In this document: piece after piece, positions 57,229 through 64,000 of the stretch
Layout of the letters: each line of letters opens with the position of its first letter
How positions within the stretch are numbered: the first letter of the stretch is position 1
Source: Riptortus pedestris
Lineage: Eukaryota > Arthropoda > Insecta > Hemiptera > Alydidae
Length of the DNA stretch: 64,000 nt
Assembly (NCBI GenBank): GCA_019009955.1
Contig: CM032230.1
Coordinates: forward strand, 6,121,001 to 6,185,000
Direction of reading: 5' to 3'
Translations under genes and position numbers: made by a program
Notes under the pieces: model-generated
The model's input: the letters and a program-made list of their open reading frames with translations, nothing else
What the model was told of the DNA's origin: nothing
Database searches by the model: none

Positions 57229-58156
57229 GTGAGTTAAATATCAAATGAATCTTAGCTTGTAACTCATGAAGCCTCAGAGCTTCTGTTTTTTAAGTTAGCA
57301 AAATCCTTAAACAACTTGAGAGTTGAGTAGAAAATACTAATTCAAACCCAGACTTGGTTGTTAAAGACTTCCAGCGTTTGCGGAAGGAGAAGCAACCCAA
57401 GATTCTCTTCGATTGCAACTCAGAAAGCTTCAGAGTTTATTGTAAGATAACTCAATGCTTTAACAATGTGGAATTCGAGTAGAAAAGACTATTTTCTACC
57501 AGAACTTAAACATCGCGCGATTGCGTAAGGGTAGGAAACACAACCTCCAAAGTCCGACGAGTGGAAGTTCAATGGAATCTTAACTTATAACTCTGGAAGC
57601 CTCAGATTTTTTTTTTTTTTTTTTTTTGTTTTTTTTTATGCAAGATCAACCCGGACCTTTAGAACAGGCTATCCTTAACCCCTACCACGAGCAAGCCAAA
57701 GTAGAGGGAAACGAGGCCTTGAGGGGAAAATTTGGGGGGGGGGGGGTTCGTCATCCTCAGCCTGGCAAGTTAAATCCCAAAGGAATATCATTCTTTAACT
57801 CTAAAACCCAAGTAAGTTGAATCATTAATCAACTTAGGGTTAATAAGTGCAAATTATCCTAAATAATAAGCAACAATGCGCAGATGTAGTCTTTGAGACC
57901 CAGCGGAAGGACTAGCAATCTGCCCAAGTTTTTGACTGAACAAAACAGGCACAGAAACTTTCAATCGCCAGTAAATCCCCCACTTCTATTCATTAGATTT
58001 TTATTTGGTAGTAGTGGGACGAAATTTGTTTATACCTTTGTTCCCATTTCAGGTTGTTTTCATCTTTTTATTATGCACATAGAAAGTAGTTTTGATTCAA
58101 GACAATTTGAATTACACTTACAAATAATAAATATATATAATATGTTGTGGTTTCAG
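57229..58156 (+). repeat. Intron 3 with decayed copies of the exon-3 end
   Basis: The exon end and its flank (…CATCCTCAACCTG|gtgagttaaat, 'atgaatcttagcttgtaactc', 'gaagcctcagag') reappear in diverged form at about 57395-57440, 57560-57608, 57745-57800 (CATCCTCAGCCTGGCAAGTTAAAT, split) and 57880-57915 ('gatgtagtctttgagaccc'). This looks like local tandem duplication of exon end plus intron start, followed by decay. Confidence 0.55.
57645..57764 (+). CDS. unc-4: Candidate 40-codon cassette exon of unc-4 (GC-AG intron)
   Basis: It is preceded by a T-run of more than 20 bases and 'atgcaag', and followed by GCAAGT, a typical GC donor. The exon accepts phase 1 and leaves phase 1 and is exactly 120 bases, so inclusion between 57228 and 58157 would keep the frame. 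It would add DQPGPLEQAILNPYHEQAKV and on to RHPQPG. The end matches the end of the constitutive exon (QHPQPG), so it probably arose by duplication of that exon's end. It includes a G13 run, which makes a pseudo-exon or assembly artefact possible. No transcript evidence can be given. Confidence 0.3.
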
Positions 58157-58350
58157 GGAAAAGCAGTTCATCTTCAGACATCGGGATGCAGGATAGTTCG
58201 TCGTGTTGCAGCGTGGCAAGCAGCGGCGCTACCCGTGACGTCGAGATAGACGTGGTTGGAGATAGCAGCCCCCCAGCGACCTCCCTCGACCTCAGCAGGA
58301 GACCTAACCCCTTCAGCATAGAGTCGCTGCTCTCGAGGTCAGGACCCTAG
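58157..58350 (+). CDS. unc-4: unc-4/Uncx homeobox protein, terminal exon with eh1 motif
   Basis: Acceptor 'gtggtttcag' and phase 1 match the previous donor. The 64 codons give a Ser-rich start (GKSSSSSDIGMQDSSSCCSV), an acidic-hydrophobic EIDVVGDSS segment and NPFSIESLLSRSGP before TAG. FSIESLL is an eh1-type Groucho/TLE-binding motif known from this family's C-terminal region and explains repression. The protein ends only five residues after the motif, shorter than many relatives, and two frames stay open beyond the stop. Confidence 0.9.
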
Positions 58351-58740
58351 GAGTCGGCGACGGCCCTTCGGGACCCAAGGATCTGCCAACCCCTCAACAG
58401 CTGGCTCTATCTCTCCAGCCCCTGGAGCACATCTACCAAATCCACATCGACCAAAGAGACATCGCGGATAACCTGTCGCAATGACCTTTTCCCCGCCAAG
58501 AGCCAACTCAGTCCGTCTTCGGACGGTCAGCATTTGAAGGGATTACTCGATCGTGACTTAGTTACTCTTAGACGAAATGAAATATCTGAGAATAACTAAC
58601 AAGTGAGATTCAAGTTTTGCCCATATCCTACGCAGTGAGCAGTGATTTGTCCCCCTGTCAAGCAGCATTTTGGCAAAAGTAGTGTTATCTGTATTAGGTC
58701 TGTAAGTTGCTTTGGATCGGACATCAATATTGGATTCATT

Positions 58741-59190
58741 ATTACAGACGAGGTACTGAGCACGTCATCGTTTCTCTAGACATACTTCTAGTTCCATCAA
58801 ATACCGAAGAGGTGTGTTCCTATTCAGGTATTTGTTCCTTCGTGATATCCTCTTCTTTCTATTTAGAATGACGGGCTTCCAAACTTTGCTCCATCTAAAT
58901 CCATATTCTCTGTCGATGCTATTTGGACGTTTCATCTTCTCTATTGCTTCTTGTGCGCATTCTACCGAGGGAAAGAACTTCATGCAAAACAAAGAACACA
59001 AAATCACAGTGGAACAGGCACCAGAGGATGTATCCGATGATATCTGGAAGACTCTGCCCACGGCCCAGGAATCGACAGATGTACTTGAAAAGGAAAAGGA
59101 CTCTTCAGTCTCAATATGTCCAGCGAAACGTTGGCAAGAAACATCAAGACACGATCAATGCCTCAAGACCTCGATTGTAATAAGGTTGCC
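58741..59190. repeat. Opposed copies of the 1951-2225 repeat, inside the 3' UTR
   Basis: The plus half (about 59030-59160) has 'ctcttcagtctcaatatg' and 'AGCGAAACGTTGGCAA'. The minus half (58741-58930) has 'actagaagtatgtctagag', 'AAACGATG' and 'agcaaagtttggaagcccg'. Both match 1951-2225, so two copies face each other here, as at 1636-1950. The frames across it (58765 -, 58814 +, 58923 +) are not genes. Confidence 0.55.
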
Positions 59191-60092
59191 GACTTTACAA
59201 TTTAAACAAAAGTCATACTTTATAAAAATAAACTTAACGACCTAAAACATTCATTATTTATTGAGTTCCAATAAATGTTTCAAGTAGCCAAGATCATTAA
59301 GTCAATTCGAACACTACCTTCGTAAACACAGAAAGAAACATTTGAAACATTAATACTTTTGGTCACGATATGACTGGTGACAAAATGTTCACTATCTCTT
59401 GCTGAAAGATTTAACCTTTTGACTGTCTGTGCAGCTATGTCCGACGTCAGTGCTCGCTGTGAACAAAAAGATCTCAGAAGTTTCCTAATTATACAATTTT
59501 TTTAAAGTCTTTAAGGAACTGTTGAATCATTTATAGGCCAATAGCCGTATTGTAGCATGAAACTGCAGCTGCATTGAGCACCCGTCTGATAAGGACGGAC
59601 CGCCATTCTGCTTGCCAGAGTTATGAAATGCTGTAGTGACGTAACGAATGACGTCACAGATCCGTCCCCAGCCCACCGAACCCTGCCGCCAACGCAGCAA
59701 ACTGTACAAAATTTTAAAAAAGAAGTAAAAAAAAGACACATGTGCACTACATATCAGTGTGGATCAGACATTGTATTGATCAATGAAGTGTAATTGTTAT
59801 TTGTGAGTAATTGAAGAGATGAAACTTGTACATTGAAATTGTTATTGTTATCGTGTAGTAATAGGGTTGACATTATTTGTGATTTTACATGTATATTAGA
59901 CCCCACTCCTTTCCCCCTTCCCCCTTTTCAACCCTCCCTTGTATGTAATGGACATATTTTATTTTTTGTTTGATTTTAGAGTTTTATCAATGAAGCTTAA
60001 TCTTTAGTATAAATATATAAATAATATATATAAAGTATATTGATAATAGAATGAGTGAAGAAGCCGTGTACATTTGAGCGAAAATATATGTT

Positions 60093-60098
60093 AATAAA
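60093..60098 (+). terminator. Poly(A) signal AATAAA, candidate end of unc-4
   Basis: A canonical hexamer in AT-rich 3' flank 1.7 kb past the stop. Further hexamers at 60317-60322 and 60575-60580 could serve instead. Confidence 0.35.
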
Positions 60099-61125
60099 TA
60101 CTACATAAGTACAATCCCTATGTCTAGATATCTAATGTGTATCTGATAACTAGTTGTTATTATTAAAAGAAATATGCATTAGCTAATAGTTCCTTAGGGA
60201 TATGGAAAATTTATGATTGAGTCTTTGTTTACATTCAACTTAGAGATCGCGGTATCATTGTAGTAGCTTGGTTGTTTCATCATATTTTATTTTCTCATTA
60301 TATTACCTATTTATTGAATAAAAGTTCCTTATTTGCATTGTATAAATGTATTTTTGCGGAAAATACTGCCCTTGATTAATCAGTATTTAAGTTGTATCTA
60401 AGATATGACAGTTATATATGTACATTCTTTGCCATAACGTCATTATTATTAAAAATTATGATGAGTTCTGTACTATTTTCTCATTTATTTTATTATTTAC
60501 ATTTGTAAAGCTCATCTGTGTATAAATATGTAATCGTAACCTGAACAGTATAAATACATATATATATTTATTCCAATAAAATATATTGGTTCGTTTATCT
60601 TGTCGTTTCTTATAAATAAACCCAATCTTAGTTTCTAGCGTCGCTAGCATTATTATATTATAATTACTTTTAAGAGTGATTAAAGAGATTATTAAATCAA
60701 AGTTGGTTCCACTTGTACAATTTTGAAAGAAGCAGACATAAATTTTAGTTACATATTGCATTGGTGGTGCATAATAATTTATTTTCATATTATTTAGTGT
60801 GAAATATCGCCAGATAGATAGATTTGCTTTATTGGCTTCTACATAGAGTGTAGCCCAATTACTGATAGCACGGATAATATAATTCTTGAAGCCGCCAACA
60901 TGGTTTTAGGATTAGTCCAACATTAGTAAAATATAAATGTACTTAATTGTGGATCAGTGTTAAAGAAAAAGAACACAGAAGTGCTCTTCAACTAAATTAA
61001 AAGCAGCCAGCTTTTCAACATGTGATACCCAGTTATAGTCAAGATTTGGCCCCCAACATCCAATGTTACTTGTTTCCAGAAGCACTTTCGAGGCAGTCTA
61101 TGTTCTGGCAGTGTTGATATTAGCA

Positions 61126-61223
61126 GATTTCCCTGAAGGGAAATCAGCTATTGAGGTCGTACTCATGATGCGAGTTTCTAAAAATTTCTTCAAATGTCCA
61201 TCGATCCTACCCAGGAGATGACG

Positions 61224-61270
<47 letters not shown>

Positions 61271-61343
61271 CTGTTAACGCTCTAGTGGTCGCAATTTTTG
61301 TTAGATCTTTACCGAACTCGCAGCCCCTGCATGACGGACTTTT
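61126..61343 (-). mobile_element. Gct-family element with large internal deletion, inside a LINE
   Basis: Right terminus 'TTAGCAGATTTCCCTGAAGGGAAATC' at 61126. Full right-end blocks and (AT)n at 61227-61266 follow, then 'gctctagtggtcgcaattttt', and a jump from 'taccgaactcg' straight to the left terminus 'CAGCCCCTGCATGACGGACTT' at 61343. Only about 218 bp remain, yet both tips are kept. Confidence 0.8.
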
Positions 61344-61582
61344 TTAGTACATAAGTATATAATTCTCTTTAGAACTGCCAAAACCATTGTTAAGCGACCA
61401 GTTTCCAATGGAACGATATAGTTTGGGGTTGATCTCATGCATCTCATCCAATGAAATAAATGTTTCAAAAATGCTACCTGTACCTGCTTACTATCCCAAA
61501 ATTCTGTTTGGTAAAGCTTTGAGGAGACTATTGTTTCAAAAAGGGAAGTTATGAAATTTGGTCCGGTGTGAAAAAATACCAA
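61344..61582 (-). pseudogene. LINE ORF2 fragment, region after the reverse transcriptase
   Basis: The frame has RSTPNYIVPLETGRLTMVLA and VLKRIIYLC. These resemble the STPN-x-x-x-x-x-E-x-GR-x-P-L…KRM-x-x-(F/Y)-W block found C-terminal to the RT in several LINE clades. No RT palm motif is present. The frame is cut by the Gct-family insertion at 61343. Confidence 0.6.
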
Positions 61583-61600
61583 TAAAAGCTAATCTAATTA

Positions 61601-61989
61601 GCTTTCAAATAAGGCAGATCATCTAGTAACTACTGCACCCTGCAGGATGAATACTCAACTATGGACTTGGTCCACTGAGAAATTATTTGCAATTTTTTGG
61701 CCTACTTTCGATGTCAAAGCCGCAAACCGGAAAGATGTCGATGTCAGATGCCGGAAGCATCTGTTTGTGAAATTGGACAGCTTAATAAAAATAATAAAAT
61801 AAAAAATTGTTTTGATTACTCGAGGAAGAAACCGTAAAATACATTGATTTCTGTCATTACCATAGTGACTGAAATGGCCGTAGGTGCACTAGACACGTAG
61901 TCCATTAAATTTTAAATTGTGATCGATTACTCCAGAAAAGGAACCATTTGTGACCTGAAACATGAAGAGTGAAGCTTTAATAAACTAGG
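61601..61989. other. Nothing recognised
   Basis: A/T-rich mixed sequence. It could be further decayed LINE body but no motif confirms it. Confidence 0.3.
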
Positions 61990-62197
61990 GACTCAGGTTA
62001 GAAGTGTGAGTTAAAGCGTTGGTAAACATAGAGTGGCGAGTTCGATGCCCACCTAAGGATTAGGAATTTAATTAGTGAGGGACTCATTAAAGAGAATCCT
62101 TAGTCCCACCCTGGCTAGAAATGGGTGGTAACCTGTAGACAACACCTCCCGATTAACCTTAGTTGCAAAAAGTGGACTTTAATAAATAATAATAATT
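61990..62197 (+). mobile_element. SINE, near full length
   Basis: 'gggactcaggttagaagtg', 'agttaaagcgttgg', B-box 'GCGAGTTCGATGCCC', 'agtcccaccctggctag', 'cctgtagacaacacc' and tail 'GTGGACTTTAATAAATAATA'. Confidence 0.8.
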
Positions 62198-62222
62198 TAA
62201 TAAATATGTAAGTATGTGTGAG

Positions 62223-62228
<6 letters not shown>

Positions 62229-62300
<72 letters not shown>
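62229..62300. repeat. (CA)n(TA)n compound microsatellite
   Basis: About 30 bases of (CA)n joined to about 40 of (TA)n, shortly after the SINE tail. Confidence 0.95.
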
Positions 62301-62303
<3 letters not shown>

Positions 62304-62642
62304 CAAGTGAAAAACGCATATCCCAGAAGTGGAAAGCAACAGAAATCAATGTCAAACAGCCCTGTTTGAGAATGCAGTACAAAACAATCATAACTTTAAT
62401 TTTGAATATGAGAAAATTTTGGATAGGAAAATCAATACATTTAAAAGAAAATATCTTATATAGCAGAAAACGAAGAGACAATAAATATGGAAAAAAGAAT
62501 TAAGGTACTTAAAAAATATTTATCAAAAAATTTGGAAAGAGCTATACAGGCTAAAAATTCTAAAGACAGTCACTGTAATTACTAATTTATAATTATTGGA
62601 CTTATTAAAATTAATTAATATTAAAAATACTAGCCTTATTTA
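62301..62642. other. A-rich stretch, nothing recognised
   Basis: No gene or repeat family. Confidence 0.35.
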
Positions 62643-63028
62643 CAAAAAAGTCCGTCACGCAGAGGCTGCTTAAACTAAGCAGATTATACAATAGAGAAAT
62701 CTCCAAATGAGTGCTGAATAGTTACGGAAACGGTCGAACTAGCATTTGGCGGGAACGTATAGAAGCGAACCGATTTATAAGAGAATAAATGTATATAACA
62801 ATATTTTTAGTAAATTTAATTTGGAATTAGATTGGTTCTATAAAAGTTTTTGATCCGACGCGTAGTAAAGGAGATATTTCGAATTTTCGAAATCTCCCTC
62901 TCTAAACCATCCCCTCCCAGTTGTCCGACTTCAGCCGTTAACAAACTTGATCTTTCTTTTTACATAAAACGATTAAATACCGAATTTGGTGACGATTAAA
63001 CAAATATCGACCGCTAGAGCGGTAACGA

Positions 63029-63091
<63 letters not shown>

Positions 63092-63200
63092 GAACGGACC
63101 TCATTTTCGTCATCTCCTAGGTAGGATCGATGGGCATTTGAAGAAAAATTTCGAAAATCGCGTCATGAGTACGATCTCAATAGCTGATTTCCCATAATGG
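62643..63200 (+). mobile_element. Gct-family element, short variant, (CA)n at its microsatellite site
   Basis: Left end 'AAAAGTCCGTCACGCAGAGG' with TAAACTAAGCAGATT. Body 'atagttacggaaacggtcg', 'tgatccgacgcgtagtaaagg', 'gaccgctagagcggtaacgag'. (CA)n at about 63032-63086, then 'ttgaacggacctcattttcg' and a degraded right end 'AATAGCTGATTTCCCATAATGG' at 63200. Confidence 0.8.
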
Positions 63201-63225
63201 ATGTAGATATGACCTAAGTAAGTAT

Positions 63226-63452
63226 TTTGTTTATTATTATTTACGTCCACTTTATGCTATTAAGCTAGTCGGGATGGGTTATCTACAGGTTACCACCCTT
63301 TTCTAGCTAGGGTGGGCTCAAGGAGTTTATTTAGTGAGTCCGTCACTATGTAAATAAATTTCTCCTGCCCAGGGCGGCAAATGAACCCGACACTCTAGGT
63401 TTACTACGCGAGATTATGACCTGTGCTCTAACTCGCACGGCCAACCTGAGCC
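63226..63452 (-). mobile_element. Complete SINE with 13-bp target duplication
   Basis: CCTAAGTAAGTAT at 63213-63225 and 63453-63465. The minus-strand element has the head 'GGCTCAGGTTGGCCGTGCG', a degraded B-box ('gggttcatttgccg'), body and ATT/AAT-rich tail. Confidence 0.85.
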
Positions 63453-63465
63453 CCTAAGTAAGTAT

Positions 63466-64000
63466 ACTCAACGGTTAAAGAAGGTTAGTTTATTATAATC
63501 GCCTTGCTCAATTGATTTTAATTGCAACGACGTGCTAAAATGTCTTCATCCAATTATGTAAATGATTACGGCTATATTACATAATATATTATCTTATTTA
63601 TGAAAAATATGTATTTTTAAGGTCGGGGGTTCCAAGCATATTCTTGTATCTCGTTTTAAGATTTCTGTATGTATAACTGGCTCATGCTTTATTTCACAAA
63701 CAGTATTGTTTAGTACATATATATTGAAGGAAAATACATTAATTTTACTTATTAAAGAGTGGCAATATAAACCTTATTGCCCTCTTCTTTAATTCAAATA
63801 TGATTTTTTGAGTTAGCCCAAAGCATAATGCCATAACTTAACCGACCATGGAAATAATAACTTAAGGAAAACAACATTGTTGAAGCTAAATGTGGACTTT
63901 TATTCTCAAATTCGAAAGTTAATTTGTATTTTTGCGTTTTCATTCTTCCTGTCCCTTCTCAAATGATTTCCACATTAAACTATTACATCACATGACCCTT
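63466..64000. other. AT-rich stretch, nothing recognised
   Basis: No gene, RNA or repeat family could be supported to the window's end. Confidence 0.35.

Larger units (their letters stand above)
58351..60600 (+). other. Probable unc-4 3' UTR
   Basis: GC-richer to about 58540, then increasingly AT-rich. A repeat occupies 58741-59190. Unique sequence with paired 'gtgacgtaacg'/'gacgtcac' elements lies near 59640-59660. AATAAA signals at 59270, 60093, 60317 and 60575 offer alternative ends. The actual cleavage site cannot be read from the sequence. Confidence 0.45.
60800..61600 (-). mobile_element. LINE fragment of a third family, interrupted
   Basis: Read on the minus strand: ORF2 remnant (61582 to 61344), interruption by a Gct-family copy, more degraded ORF2 ('gccaaatcttgactataact' region giving NWVSHVEKLAAFNLVEEHF), then a 3' end 'AAGCCAATAAAGCAAATC' with CTAT units at about 60805-60835. 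Confidence 0.6.

Noticed and set aside
58814..59245. 143-codon frame downstream of unc-4
   Set aside because: It runs across a repeat shared with 1951-2225 and has no domain. The opposite strand is open as well.

Overview
This is an AT-rich, repeat-laden stretch of animal nuclear DNA. It has large introns, LINE and SINE debris, MITEs and long microsatellites, and no bacterial-style gene packing. The one clear host gene is an arthropod-type unc-4/Uncx homeobox gene on the + strand. The insect-like homeodomain linker and tail, the TA- and TTAA-flanked MITEs and the jockey-like LINEs point to an arthropod, probably an insect. I cannot name the species.

The unc-4 gene. Three coding exons are visible: 24306-24484 (homeodomain residues 1-46), 56964-57228 (homeodomain 47-60 plus the conserved KKGPGRPAHN tail) and 58157-58350 (C-terminus with an eh1-type FSIESLL motif and a stop). 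Phases match at both junctions (phase 0, then phase 1). The homeobox is split by a 32.5 kb intron. The first coding exon(s) were not found and may lie upstream in the window or outside it. Intron 3 holds decayed copies of the end of exon 3 and one candidate in-frame GC-AG cassette exon. A 3' UTR of up to about 2 kb follows the stop, with several AATAAA signals.

Mobile elements fill most of the rest. (1) An abundant non-autonomous family, called here 'the Gct family', has one end at GTCCGTCACGCAGGGGCTGCG and the other end at a palindrome closing in TCTGCTAA. It has an 11-bp subterminal inverted repeat and an internal microsatellite site, and looks Helentron/HINE-like. At least 30 fragments are recognisable. 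(2) A tRNA-headed SINE of about 220 bp has several copies, three with clear target-site duplications. (3) 5'-truncated jockey-like LINEs, two with exact 12-13 bp duplications, carry RNase H and CCHC-type zinc-knuckle remnants. (4) Two piggyBac-type MITEs (TTAA) and one mariner-type MITE (TA) are present. (5) Tandem repeats include long (AT)n, (GA)n and (CT)n/(CA)n tracts and a 1.4 kb array of 55-bp units.

Between the repeats lie islands of higher-complexity, more GC-rich sequence (for example 13740-14150, 33880-34330, 36755-37160, 47115-47460) with no coding potential. Around a developmental homeobox gene these are reasonable candidate cis-regulatory modules, but this is inference from composition only. 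No new enzymatic system was found. The most unusual signals are the candidate cassette exon, the open frames beyond the annotated stop, and the recurring CTGANGA-stem-GAAA motif in repeat tails.
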